Shown here: positions 1-64,000 of the stretch, piece after piece
Layout of the letters: each line of letters begins with the position of its first letter
Numbering within the stretch: the stretch's first letter is position 1
Source of the DNA: Zoroaster sp. YZ-2022
Lineage: Eukaryota; Echinodermata; Asteroidea; Forcipulatida; Zoroasteridae
DNA: 64,000 bases
Direction of reading: 5' to 3'
Assembly: GCA_029582265.1 (NCBI GenBank)
Contig: CM055823.1
Coordinates: forward strand, 11,845,716 to 11,909,715
Notes under the pieces: generated by a model
Databases searched by the model: none
Seen by the model: the letters and a program-made list of their open reading frames with translations, nothing else
What the model was told of the DNA's origin: nothing
Position numbers and translations under genes: made by a program

Positions 1-2065
1 CATGTACATAAAACCTAAGGAAGGATTGTGGTAGCACCAATATGTAACTGATCATACATGTACATAAAGCCTAAGGAAGGATTGTGGTAGCACCAATATG
101 TAACTTATCATACATGTACATAAAGCCTAAGGAAGGATTGTGGTAGCACCAATATGTAACTGATCATACATGTACATAAAGCCTAAGGAAGGATTGTGGT
201 AGCACCAATATATAACTTATCATACATGTACATAAAACCTAAGGAAGGGTTGTGGTAGCACCAATATGTAACTGATCATACATGTACATAAAGCCTAAGG
301 AAGGATTGTGGTAGCACCAATATATAACTTATCATACATGTACATAAAACCTAAGGAAGGATTGTGGTAGCACCAATATGTAACTGATCATACATGTACA
401 TAAAGCCTAAGGAAGGATTGTGGTAGCACCAATATATAACTTATCATACATGTACATAAAACCTAAGGAAGGATTGTGGTAGCACCAATATGTAACTGAT
501 CATACATGTACATAAAGCCTAAGGAAGGATTGTGGTAGCACCAATATATAACTTATCATACATGTACATAAACCTAAGGAAGGATTGTGGTAGCACCAAT
601 ATGTAACTGATCATACATGTACATAAAGCCTAAGGAAGGATTGTGGTAGCACCAATATATAACTTATCATACATGTACATAAAACCTAAGGAAGGATTGT
701 GGTAGCACCAATATGTAACTGATCATACATGTACATAAAGCCTAAGGAAGGATTGTGGTAGCACCAATATATAACTTATCATACATGTACATAAAACCTA
801 AGGAAGGATTGTGGTAGCACCAATATGTAACTGATCATACATGTACATAAAGCCTAAGGAAGGATTGTGGTAGCACCAATATGTAACTTATCATACATGT
901 ACATAAAGCCTAAGGAAGGATTGTGGTAGCACCAATATGTAACTGATCATACATGTACATAAAGCCTAAGGAAGGATTGTGGTAGCACCAATATATAACT
1001 TATCATACATGTACATAAAACCTAAGGAAGGATTGTGGTAGCACCAATATGTAACTTATCATACATGTACATAAAGCCTAAGGAAGGATTGTGGTAGCAC
1101 CAATATGTAACTTATCATACATGTACATAAAGCCTAAGGAAGGATTGTGGTAGCACCAATATGTAACTTATCATACATGTACATAAAGCCTAAGGAAGGA
1201 TTGTGGTAGCACCAATATGTAACTTATCATACATGTACATAAAGCCTAAGGAAGGATTGTGGTAGCACCAATATGTAACTGATCATACATGTACATAAAG
1301 CCTAAGGAAGGATTGTGGTAGCACCAATATGTAACTTATCATACATGTACATAAAGCCTAAGGAAGGATTGTGGTAGCACCAATATGTAACTTATCATAC
1401 ATGTACATAAAGCCTAAGGAAGGATTGTGGTAGCACCAATATGTAACTGATCATACATGTACATAAAGCCTAAGGAAGGATTGTGGTAGCACCAATATGT
1501 AACTGATCATACATGTACATAAAGCCTAAGGAAGGATTGTGGTAGCACCAATATGTAACTGATCATACATGTACATAAAACCTAAGGAAGGATTGTGGTA
1601 GCACCAATATGTAACTTATCATACATGTACATAAAGCCTAAGGAAGGATTGTGGTAGCACCAATATGTAACTGATCATACATGTACATAAAGCCTAAGGA
1701 AGGATTGTGGTAGCACCAATATGTAACTTATCATACATGTACATAAAACCTAAGGAAGGATTGTGGTAGCACCAATATGTAACTGATCATACATGTACAT
1801 AAAGCCTAAGGAAGGATTGTGGTAGCACCAATATGTAACTGATCATACATGTACATAAAGCCTAAGGAAGGATTGTGGTAGCACCAATATGTAACTGATC
1901 ATACATGTACATAAAGCCTAAGGAAGGATTGTGGTAGCACCAATATGTAACTGATCATACATGTACATAAAGCCTAAGGAAGGATTGTGATAGCACCAAT
2001 ATGTAACTGATCATACATGTACATAAAGCCTAAGGAAGGATTGTGGTAGCACCAATATGTAACTT
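1..2065. repeat. 56-bp satellite array, about 37 copies
   Basis: Head-to-tail monomers of 56 bp begin catgtacataaa and contain ggattgtggtagcacc. The array runs off the left edge of the window and ends near 2065. One monomer near 570 has lost a base. Two alternating monomer types (atgtaactgat and atataacttat endings) form a 112-bp higher-order unit from about 170 to 850. After about 1020 the array becomes more uniform. No ORF is supported. Confidence 0.97.
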
Positions 2066-2175
2066 CTCTAATGAGTTGTATATATAGTAGTGGTTCTGAA
2101 ACCAAATAAAATGTATTCAGTCGATAAATACACCTCTCCTGCCTGTCAATCAAACAATACAGTAATACCTATAGC

Positions 2176-2366
2176 CAGCGGCGTAGCCAGGACTTTTTCA
2201 GTGGGGGAAGGGGGGGCACAGGGAGGGCATTGCTTTTCTGTGGGGGGGCCCAGGCTTTTTTTTCGTTTTTTTTTGGGGGGGGGGGCACTATCGGGATTTT
2301 TTCGTGGGGGGCCCCGGAAATTTGTGGGAGGGCACGTGCCCCCAGGCCCCCGTGGCTACGCCGCTG
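2176..2366. mobile_element. hAT-like MITE, 191 bp, with intact 8-bp target duplication
   Basis: Perfect 14-bp terminal inverted repeats CAGCGGCGTAGCCA / TGGCTACGCCGCTG are flanked by the exact 8-bp duplication cctatagc at 2168-2175 and 2367-2374. The interior is mostly G and C homopolymer runs with no coding capacity. An 8-bp duplication is the hallmark of hAT transposases, so this is a non-autonomous member. Confidence 0.9.
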
Positions 2367-2374
2367 CCTATAGC

Positions 2375-3187
2375 ACCTACAAGATGACAAAACACTAGAA
2401 TGAGAGAATTGGATGTACAGTCTACCATGGCAACTAAATAGTACAATGTGTGTGTACATGCGATTTTAATTCAAGCACATGCTATAATGATCTAATTTCA
2501 GTAAGTTTAGATTGTTATCCTACATGTGTTGTTATGTCACACTAACATTGTCATGCATTGCAAGGGATTGATCTATCAAGGTCTACATAACATTTTTATA
2601 GGTAAAATATTTAACGGATACGTACCAAGTTATGAAAAAAACTTGCTCTATGGTTAAATGCATGCTATAGATGTTTGCCAGACCAGTTGGTCTGACACGC
2701 GATACCCACATCAAGTTGAGATAAATTTGCAAAGCGCAAAAACATAAGCAGCTAATAACGGAACGTTTGCATGTAGCCTGTAATCCGATGCATTGTCTAC
2801 CACATATACATGTATCTTTAACATGCAGCTAAATGGTTTGCAGCGCATGTATGTTTCTATGACAAATTCTATTCAGTGATGAGGAACTTTCAGTGTGATG
2901 TACTCTGTAAGCTGAGACTTGGGCCAAATCCAAAGATACGCACATTTTGTTTCTCTATGCATAATTTAAGTTAATAAAGTACCATAGCAATTTTGGTTTC
3001 TCAACAACATAAAAGTTATAAACAAATATTAACTGCTATTGTGAGTTTGATACGATGACCACTGTTTGACCACCTATACTAATCAAGGCACCGATTCCAA
3101 CATATTAACAAGTGGACAAGTGAACAATTTGTTAAATTAGAAATTACCCTTAAAACTGAATGGAGGAATTCCATCATTATAACTGTT
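2375..3187. other. AT-rich intergenic stretch, nothing recognised
   Basis: I see no convincing ORF, RNA gene or repeat structure here. It separates the hAT-like MITE from the Penelope tail at 3188. Confidence 0.5.
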
Positions 3188-3236
3188 CTCTAGCTACTCA
3201 ATTGAGATTCCACATGGTGTCACCGCAATTAGTCTT
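3188..3236 (+). mobile_element. Penelope-like element 3' tail fragment
   Basis: The segment ctactcaattgag...cacatggtgtcacc...ttagtcttactt matches the tails at 8641-8690 and 52064-52110, where it lies beside a GIY-YIG endonuclease remnant. Here only the tail is present. It abuts, and supplies the stop codon of, the minus-strand ORF at 3235-3963. Confidence 0.7.
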
Positions 3237-3963
3237 ACTTATCTTCAATTCCAATTAAAACCCATCCGGAACGAGTCTTTTTTCCATCTCTATCTAATTT
3301 ACCCATAATTTCACCATAAACAATTGATAATTTTTCTTCCATATCGTTCATATTTATTAATGTCATCCAATTTTTATTTTCAAACCATCTCCAATCATAA
3401 TTGTACTCACCATTTCTTTCTCTTATACGCAGTTTAACTTTAACATATATCATAAACTTTATCGCATCAAAATCTATTAAATCTATTTCTAATTTCATCT
3501 TAATCTTTTCCTTAACATGCACTAAAAATATGTTTAAATCTTTCGATTTGCTGTGTCCCATCGGTACATTCATTATTCGAGTACGTATACCTATTCTCAC
3601 GTCGTCGTCTATCGGCGGTTCATCAACTACTATTTCTATTTCTTCTGCATCATTAAATCTTTTTATAGCATTCACGTAATCTTTTTTAATCATCCTTCCT
3701 CTTCGTCCACTACCTCGCTCAGGTAAAGCTATATTTTTTGATTCTAGATATGATATATTTTCTAATCGTAATCTCAATAAATATCTTGTATCATTCATAC
3801 TTATTACTTTAAATCTTTTTTTGTATCTTTTTACAACATTATACAACATTCGTTTATTTCTTCTAACTCCCGGTTGTAATAAATGCTCAAATTGAGGTTG
3901 ATTACGCATGTAATTCTTCAATTCTTCCAACGTCCATCTCAATAAATATTTTCCTCCTTCCAT
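3235..3963 (-). CDS. Unrecognised 242-aa ORF, probably the N-terminal part of a mobile-element or virus-like protein, 3' truncated
   Basis: The open frame of 242 codons starts with ATG at 3963. It is rich in Lys, Arg, Ile and Asp and has no signal peptide or membrane segment. The first 40 residues (LLRWTLEELKNYM) resemble a short helical nucleic-acid-binding region. It ends with SGWVLIGIEDK, and the stop lies at the junction with a Penelope tail, so the original protein probably continued. The SGWVL ending recalls a widespread uncharacterised family of metazoan repeat-encoded proteins, but that is recall and not a search. The flank upstream of the start is T-rich and repetitive. It is not a host gene that I can name. 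The length and codon regularity make a chance frame unlikely in this AT-rich context. Confidence 0.5.
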   Translation of the reverse strand: MEGGKYLLRWTLEELKNYMRNQPQFEHLLQPGVRRNKRMLYNVVKRYKKRFKVISMNDTRYLLRLRLENISYLESKNIALPERGSGRRGRMIKKDYVNAIKRFNDAEEIEIVVDEPPIDDDVRIGIRTRIMNVPMGHSKSKDLNIFLVHVKEKIKMKLEIDLIDFDAIKFMIYVKVKLRIRERNGEYNYDWRWFENKNWMTLINMNDMEEKLSIVYGEIMGKLDRDGKKTRSGWVLIGIEDK

Positions 3964-4350
3964 ACTCTCTTTTATTATTATACTAGATAATATTTTTTTT
4001 ATTTCAATTTTTTAATGACTAAAAACAATATCTTTTTTCACTATCTATTTTTGAGTCTCAAATTTTATTTTACAACCTCACATACATCATCAACTTTTTT
4101 ATTCTTTTTTAATCATCTTTTCATTATTTTACTTTTTTTTTTCATAAATATCATTTTTTTTCATAAATATCTTTTTTTTTAAATAAAATTTTTTTTTTTT
4201 CATAAAATATCATTTTTTTTTCATAAAATTTCTTTTTTTTCATAAAATATAATTTTTCATAAAAAAATCATATTTTTATAAATATCATTTTTCATAAAAA
4301 AAATGCCAGTACCTGTACCCACTTACTACGGCCCCCCCCCCCCCCCCCGC
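3964..4350. repeat. T-rich short-period tract ending in a poly-C run
   Basis: About 330 bp of repeated tttttcataaaatatc-like words lies directly upstream of the minus-strand ORF. A C-run of roughly 18 follows at about 4331-4348. It is low complexity, and no promoter motif can be assigned with confidence. Confidence 0.8.
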
Positions 4351-4548
4351 CCTCCGTTCCGCGCATGTGTGTTAAAGTGAAATTAATTTGACCTAAGACT
4401 GGAGGTAGGAAAAAAGGTATAGTGTCATTTTTTATTGAACATTTCCTTTGGGGTGAGTACAATCATAGTTAATATTTGTGTACAATATACCGCATATTGC
4501 GATCGAAAATTACTTCTATATTAGCGGCCAATTAGTCATTTAAGTAGT

Positions 4549-4750
4549 GAGCGAAATCAACCACCTCCAAAATTAAGTGTGTCCAGCGTTATGGTCTTTA
4601 AGATTATGGAATAAATAAATAAATGATTATATACTGCCGGTTAATGAGGTCTACTTTGTAGCAGCTAATTACTCACTAATTAGTGAGCAAAATTACCCTT
4701 TTCCAAATTCAAGTATGCTCAGTGTTATGATTTTTAAGAATATGAAACAA
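4549..4750. repeat. Diverged direct repeat of about 63 bp
   Basis: Two related segments at about 4549-4611 (gtgagcgaaatcaaccacct) and 4683-4747 (gtgagcaaaattaccctttt) both continue through ccaaaatt/ccaaattc and cagtgttatg-like words. It is probably an internal duplication of an old repeat. Confidence 0.6.
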
Positions 4751-5201
4751 AATGTACTTATAAATAAGGACAATATCAAATTTCGTTCAAAATATCCAAG
4801 AAACCTTCTGAAATACGGAGTATTTATTTCACCACCTTGAACTGCATGGATTCTAATTTTTCTGAATACGCAGCTGGGGAGTTCGTGAATCCGCGGTTGG
4901 AATTTCTGGCTCAATACGCGGCTAGTTTCAGTCTGGCCGACGAAACACTGAAAGCAGAGCTAGATATTTGGATCTTGTACGTCTTTCCAATGTTAGAAAG
5001 TAAAAGCAAGTGGAAGTAAAAACTACGAAGAAAGGTACCTGTCTAATTTGCCATTTTCTGAAGCGAGCGTCACTGGCAACGTCAAAAACAGCCTTTTTTT
5101 AACGTTAGTTTTAATGGTTTTAAAGAGTTTTTAATAATTGTTTATTGTGAAATTCAACCACAACTAATGTAAGTATAATTTTAGGCTGTTTAAAGATTAC
5201 G

Positions 5202-6248
5202 GGAAAGAATGTCGTATCCGACCGCCACTTTTTAAGGGTTTTTTGGGAATTTTTTGCAACCACTAGCGCCCTAGGCCTAGTGACGGTAGTGTACTCTACT
5301 CGTAGGCCTAGTTTACTACTACAAGTAGTACTAGGCCTACTACTAGTACTACACTAGGTCTACTACTAGTACTAGCCTAAATGATTCTATCGATTTTTTG
5401 GGGTACAGAAAATGAAAAATATCTTTAAAATCCACTTTTATGATGGTTTTCAGACTTTATTTCCCTTTAAAAAAAAATTCTCCCCATCAGAAAATAGAAT
5501 TAGAAGGATCCTATAGTATAGGATTCACGCAAACCGCCGTTGTTGGCGCTATTTTTCATATGCTTTTGTACTGTAAAATAAAGTTTGTGACCTGCCGAAC
5601 TTTCATGGTAAAATTCTAATATAAAGGGTAGTCTATGGATGTAGTCACTTCTAGTGTCGATAAATGGATACTACACATCGTGGTTATCTTAAAATAAATG
5701 ATCAATCCATGCCAACTGTAACGTTGGCTTAAAAACGGTGCAACTTGCTGAAAATAGACTTTGTTAGTACTACAAGGATACATTGCAGGCACATTCGGTC
5801 ACAACCTTTTCCATTGAAACTGGATCTTAAAAATGACCAAATATTTAAATCAACAAAAATTCATAACTTTGCATAGGGTTAACCTATCATGACCATTGAC
5901 CCCTCATTTTCTTTCTAATTTTTTGCTCTATCCAGTGATATGACATTTAAAAGCATTGAAGCAACTTCAAATTTTCATGAATCTGCCTACCTATACTAGT
6001 TGCCACTGGCATTGCGCATGTACATGTACAATGTCAATGACCGTGTTGGTCAACGGGGGAGTTGACAAGATCAGACTGACATGACTGAGAAGTCATATAC
6101 CAAAAATACCTGATTTTTCATGAAGTATATGTCCATCACCATCCATATGTTCTCCACCTTACTACTACTACTAGGTAGGCCTAGGTAAGATTACATTATT
6201 GGTTATATTGAATGAGAAAAAGTGGTGGTCGGATATGACATTCTACCC
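5202..6248. mobile_element. Non-autonomous DNA transposon with 8-bp duplication, about 1.05 kb
   Basis: The left end reads gaatgtcgtatccgaccgcc (5207) and the right end aagtggtggtcggatatgac (ending 6240), forming inverted repeats of about 26 bp with few mismatches. The flanking 8-mer agattacg occurs at 5194-5201 and 6249-6256. The interior contains a palindrome-rich taggcctag / tactagta stretch at about 5262-5385 and no transposase ORF. The duplication length suggests hAT. A 7-bp reading is possible because the boundary base is ambiguous. Confidence 0.75.
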
Positions 6249-6497
6249 AGATTACGTTAGTCAATATTCATAAGCATTCACATGTAACTGTAGACATGGT
6301 AGATAACGTTAACGACAGAATAATGTTAACGTTAGTTATCCCCGGCCATACCCCAGGCATAGTATTACTTTTCTTTATTTGTTGTGTTTTTAATGTTACT
6401 GTTTGTATGTCGTCTGACTAACATTGTTAACCGTCTAAGTTAATGTTGGCGCACTGTTTTTGTAAAAGAAAAATCACTGGTGGATCCACTCGAAACT

Positions 6498-7300
6498 ACA
6501 TGTACATGTAGTCCGAATGCTTCTTCCGTTCACAGTCTCCTATTTTAAGAGTAATTATGTAATTTGTCGCTGTGAGTGTCAAAATATGGCTCCTATCCCA
6601 CACGCTAAATAACATGTTGAGCAAATTCTCTAACTCATAAACCTATGATTTCTCCTTTCGGGTACTTTTTGCTTGCCAAATGTCAGCATCTTCGACGTGG
6701 TTTCGTACACGTCTCTCTGTGGTAGCGCCATTTTAAAATCAGATGCCGAGTTCACGTAGTCTCTCATGATTCTCACCAGTGCACATAATACATTGTAATA
6801 CATACATTTTATGCAGTGACGTTGGCGCTCACGCGTTTGTGCGCTTTTTATAATAAACAAACTTGACACAATAATTATTAGCACGCGAGTGCGCTGGTCA
6901 TGTGAATATTCATTGTAAATGTCACTGCATAAATGCATGTATTATGATGTCACTCGTGAGAATTCGGCAACTGATTTAAAAATGGCATTGTCACTAAAGG
7001 TGTGTACGAAAACATGTCGAAGACGCTGACATTTGGAGAGCAAAAAAGTACCTGATAAAAATATTTTTTGAAAGTAAGTGAAGAGTTATAGTAATGGCCG
7101 ATAATTGAAGATGATTTGTGTGTAAAGTTGAAACTGGATGGATTTTCTGGAAGGGAGAAATCATAGGTTTATGAGTTAGAGAATTTGCTCAACATGTTAT
7201 TTAGCGTGTGGGGTAGGAGCCAGGTTTTGACGTTCACAACGACAAATTACATAATTATTCTAAAAATAGGAGACTGTGAATGGAAGAAGCATTCGAACTA
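6498..7300. mobile_element. Foldback element with long TIRs and 10-bp target duplication (Mutator-like)
   Basis: The left arm (from about 6509, tagtccgaatgcttcttcc) and the right arm (ending ggaagaagcattcgaacta) are inverted copies extending well over 200 bp, including cctatgatttctcc at 6650 and ggagaaatcatagg at 7156. The exact 10-mer actcgaaact flanks both sides (6488-6497, 7301-7310). Duplications of 9-11 bp with long inverted arms are typical of Mutator-like elements. There is no transposase. Confidence 0.8.
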
Positions 7301-7310
7301 ACTCGAAACT

Positions 7311-8237
7311 TGTTCAGTTAAATCTTCCTCCATGGTTAAATGTTTGCAACAAATATTCAATATAATTTGCATGTTTAATAATCAAGAAGGATAAAAATTT
7401 CACAAATTCAGATCTGAAACACCCATGTCCGGAAACTGGGCAAACATTTGCCGCGGAGTGTCGTCTAAAGGCAGTCAACTCGCTTCCATTCCAACATAAA
7501 TATTGTTAATGAATTATTTGTCACTCTTGATATTGATTTAGTATAAGACAGTAAATCAGACATACAAAAAATTTCAATGGGCGATTTATTTAATGAACAA
7601 TATTACATGAAATAATTCAACAGTTACGGTTTCTTTTATTATGTATACCATGTATGTATGTACATAAAGTGGTATTTTGTTTATTCAATTACCTTTTAAT
7701 TAAAATCTTTGCTTTGGTTTACTTTGGTTACTTCCTTTTTTCACGTTCTACATGTATTTATGCACACATTTGATATGCAATTACTTTTTTTAATTTTACT
7801 TATTTTACTTACATGTATTTTACTCAGTATTTTGTTTAGCTACAATTTTCTATTTATTCTATTTTATTTGTAAATTTAATCAGTCGCAATAATTTACCAC
7901 AGAGTTATAAAACTTAAAATAATAATTGGATTAAATATTCTTTTGTGACACTCCATTTGTACTTGATATTGAAAATATACTTTTCTTAAAAAGTACATGA
8001 ACTTGGATAACGACATTTCAAACTGATATAATCAACTTTATCAGCTTTATCATCAACTATACACCAAGTCTATAAAGGTGATTTCTTTTTTAAAAATTAA
8101 TTAATGTTATTCTGGAGCTTAAATCTTAAATGATTGCAACTACTGTCTATGCATGGCCTTACAAGTATGTGAATAACTGTTTGACCTTTTCCCTTTTGCA
8201 ATTTATTGCATCAATTATTATTTCAATGACATTACAG
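7311..8237. other. AT-rich 5' flank or upstream intron of LRRIQ1
   Basis: No coding exon or repeat is recognised. It ends in a pyrimidine-poor acceptor (attacag, 8231-8237) in front of the first coding exon. This implies at least one upstream non-coding exon that I could not place. A promoter cannot be assigned. Confidence 0.5.
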
Positions 8238-8290
8238 ATGAAGAGGCCAATTCTTGGGTTGTATGACCTATGAATATACTGATGTGTGTC

Positions 8291-61631
<53,341 letters not shown>

Positions 61632-62100
61632 AATGTGCTATATGTTAAGGCAAGGTGTACACATGTATACAGTGAGTATTGTATGTTTATTACTTCATGA
61701 TAGCACTTGATTCTACATTGATTCTAACTACCTCACTCAAGATGATGTAATGCAGTTACAAATTCAACATCTGTTGGAATGCCTTGTTCAAAAGTCATGT
61801 AATATTAGATATTTTACTTACATGATATTTTTGTTATTTCCTAATCTGCCTTAAGCTGCATGCAGAGTGTTTATGGTAATAGTCAAACTCTCCAAGCCAA
61901 TGCAAGTGAGCGGAAACCTGCAATTGAAAACTTGACAGTGAATTAAGGCATTGCAATACAATATGGTTGCATAAATTGCATGAATTCTGCCCAGAATGTA
62001 AGACTTCATCAGCCAGGTGAATTAGCATTGCCATACAACAATACAGGGTTGCTACCTGATACCATTAGATCCAGTTCTATAATAAAGGATACATAAATCA
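61632..62100 (+). terminator. LRRIQ1 3' UTR with candidate polyadenylation signal
   Basis: The first canonical AATAAA after the stop is at 62081-62086. A second is near 62791. Which one is used cannot be decided from sequence alone. Confidence 0.5.
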
Positions 62101-62904
62101 GATCTAGTTATCTGCTGCCAAGTGCACTTTTACAATTACAATTACTTTTCAAATGTTATAATTATTTTGAGGATAGTAGCCGAAAGAGAGATCCATGTAA
62201 GCATAGCCTTTACCCTACTCAGCTGCTATACAAACAAGTATTTGTAACATTTCACACATGTACTGTGTTGTTGCACATGTATCTGGATTGGGCAATATAT
62301 TTGTGTTGAATTTATAGAATCTTGGAGTTGTCTTGATGTGACAATCAATGTTATGCATAACAAACTATAGTTGAGATAAACACATGGTGTCCACTGTGCT
62401 TTATACAAGCTTTCAAGAGTCCTGTATGGGTCAAACATCATAGTATTATCTTCAACTCGCCGTTTCCAGTTGGTTTTTAGTAATGTGTAAATTACATAAT
62501 CCAATGACTTTCAACAAAATGTGTCTTGATGTGTTAATTCTTTATTATATATACACACATAACAATTATGGATTTCCACCCAATATGATAAGGTGCAATA
62601 AGTATAATAGTTTGGCATAACCAGGCAGGTTATGCACTATGAAGAGTGTATATTGGTGTTTTTAGACTTCATACTATAAATGTTTCCAAGATTCTACATA
62701 GGTTTATTGTGAGCAGTGTTATAGTTATTGTGAATGCTAGTCAATATACAGCTATAAGATGTTGATGTATGAAAATTAAACAAAGCCACAATAAAATAAC
62801 CTGTGAATTTCTCACAAGTTGAGAAACTCAACTGGTACCTACTATTTTATTTCTTAGCAAATAATAATAATTAGTGGTATAGCACATCATATACATGTAC
62901 ATGT
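62101..62904. other. Downstream sequence, nothing recognised
   Basis: AT-rich with no supported ORF, repeat unit or RNA gene. It may still be 3' UTR if the distal AATAAA near 62791 is used. Confidence 0.4.
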
Positions 62905-63175
62905 GGGTTCAAATCCTGACCATGACCCTTTTGTCCTCTTCATGCAGGAGTAAAAAGGTTACATGTGAGAGTAGAAATGATTGTGTTTGATAGCCAATGT
63001 AGTGCCAAGTACAGAGCTGTATACTCCCCAGGGAGCTCAGAAAGTTTAAGGATTGGGTAGAAATGATTGTGTTTGATAGCCAATGTAGTGCCAAGTACAG
63101 CAGCACAGAGCTGTATACTCCCCAGGGAGCTCAGAAAGTTTAAGGATTGATATTGGCACAATGACCTTTGTATTA
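62905..63175 (+). mobile_element. Degenerate SINE with internal 90-bp duplication
   Basis: A box B remnant (gggttcaaatcc) is followed by a body in which gtagaaatgattgtgtttga ... ctccccagggagctcagaaa occurs twice (about 62970-63050 and 63057-63146). The second copy has an extra agcagcac. It is related to family S1. Confidence 0.75.
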
Positions 63176-63244
63176 ATGTAAAGCACTTCAGTTCGAGTAC
63201 ATCACATCATGATAGATTTTGCTAAATATACAACTCCAATATTA

Positions 63245-63455
63245 TTTTTAGCTACATGGCTAATCAAATACAATTACCATCTGTACCCTCTCAGGTAGCC
63301 ATTTATACTCCTGGTGAAGAGAAGCAATGTACAGTAAAGTATCTTGCTCAAGGACACAGGTAAACTCAGTCACTGGCAGGATTTGAAACCACATTCTGTT
63401 GACTCAGCCATCAGAACAACAAGTTCAATGCACTAAGCCACTCGGCAATGGTAAC
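63245..63455 (-). mobile_element. Degenerate SINE, minus strand
   Basis: The minus strand carries the gtccttgagcaagatacttt body, a box B remnant (ggtttcaaatcc) and a head ending ccgagtggcttag. It is a diverged member of family S1. Confidence 0.7.
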
Positions 63456-64000
63456 CCATTTATCTAGTGATATGCCTTTATACATGTAGTAATACATACC
63501 CTGCATAACAGTATTATGTTTCTTGATGCAACCATTAAAGAGTTATGATTTATTGCATCACAAATAATCCAAATATTTCTCTGATAACTTAGTATGAGAG
63601 CAATGGTTCCCTCATAGTTAGATATTATGAGGGTATCATGTATTCTCATTGTACTTTTTTTAATGCATAAACAATTGCCATATTTTTTTGTTCTGTTAAA
63701 ATAATGCTGTTATATTTTACATAAACTATGTACATACATGTATCTATTCTATTTATTTGTGTATATTAAAGCTACTAGTCATCTCAAACAGAAATAATTA
63801 ACATTTGAAATCAAACTTACATGGTGTTAATTTACTGACAGTTCTTGTCTGGAGTGCCATCATTTTAGTGAAATTAGTTAAACAATTTCCAAAATGAATT
63901 TCTGTCATCTGAATATACAATATATTTGGAAAGAATACAACAAATTTGAAAGCATTTTAACTGTTGTTCTCATTTACAAAAACAAAGAAATTAGCAACCA
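63456..64000. other. Right edge, nothing recognised
   Basis: AT-rich sequence with no feature that I can support. Confidence 0.4.

Noticed and set aside
1..2065. CRISPR-like array
   Set aside because: Monomers are head-to-tail with no spacers, and the genome is clearly eukaryotic.

Overview
This is a eukaryotic nuclear window: AT-rich, with spliced exons, long introns and very many repeats. One protein-coding gene accounts for almost all of it. I assembled 27 plus-strand coding exons from 8291 to 61631. Every junction uses AG acceptors and GT donors, all intron phases agree, and the result is one open frame of 1690 codons plus stop. The product has an acidic coiled-coil N-terminus, one IQ motif, a run of leucine-rich repeats, two more IQ motifs and a basic tail. 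This is the architecture and length of LRRIQ1 (leucine-rich repeat and IQ domain-containing protein 1). The repeat content (CR1-like LINEs with a 2A-like motif, a Tx1/L1-like LINE, Penelope-like elements, tRNA-derived SINEs with (ATT)n tails) suggests a marine invertebrate, probably a non-vertebrate deuterostome such as a hemichordate or echinoderm. The species assignment is inference. Layout: 1-2065 is a 56-bp satellite. 2066-8237 is intergenic or 5' flank, with two hAT-like elements, a long-TIR foldback element and a minus-strand ORF of unknown family cut by a Penelope tail. 8238-23557 holds exons 1-8, with four minisatellites and several DNA transposons in the introns. Intron 8 (23558-33845) is a 10-kb retrotransposon landing zone with a decayed Tx1/L1-like LINE on the minus strand and the 5' half of a CR1-like LINE on the plus strand. 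33846-48563 carries the long exon 9 and the LRR exons 10-17. 49253-50113 is exon 18, which contains a 19-copy in-frame 27-bp coding minisatellite. 50499-56154 carries the IQ exons and the start of the C-terminus. 60306-61631 holds the last three exons, and a downstream region follows to 64000. The gene and its repeats interact in several places. A 58-bp intronic minisatellite grew out of the exon 20 splice-donor junction and repeats that donor about 15 times. A 61-bp Penelope tail with a perfect 14-bp target duplication sits just upstream of exon 8. One dispersed repeat family ends close upstream of exons 9, 11 and 21. Three elements share telomere-like TTAA-CCCTAAC termini around unrelated word-repeat interiors. 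The only complete cellular gene is LRRIQ1; the other long ORFs are transposon-derived or are frames through tandem repeats.
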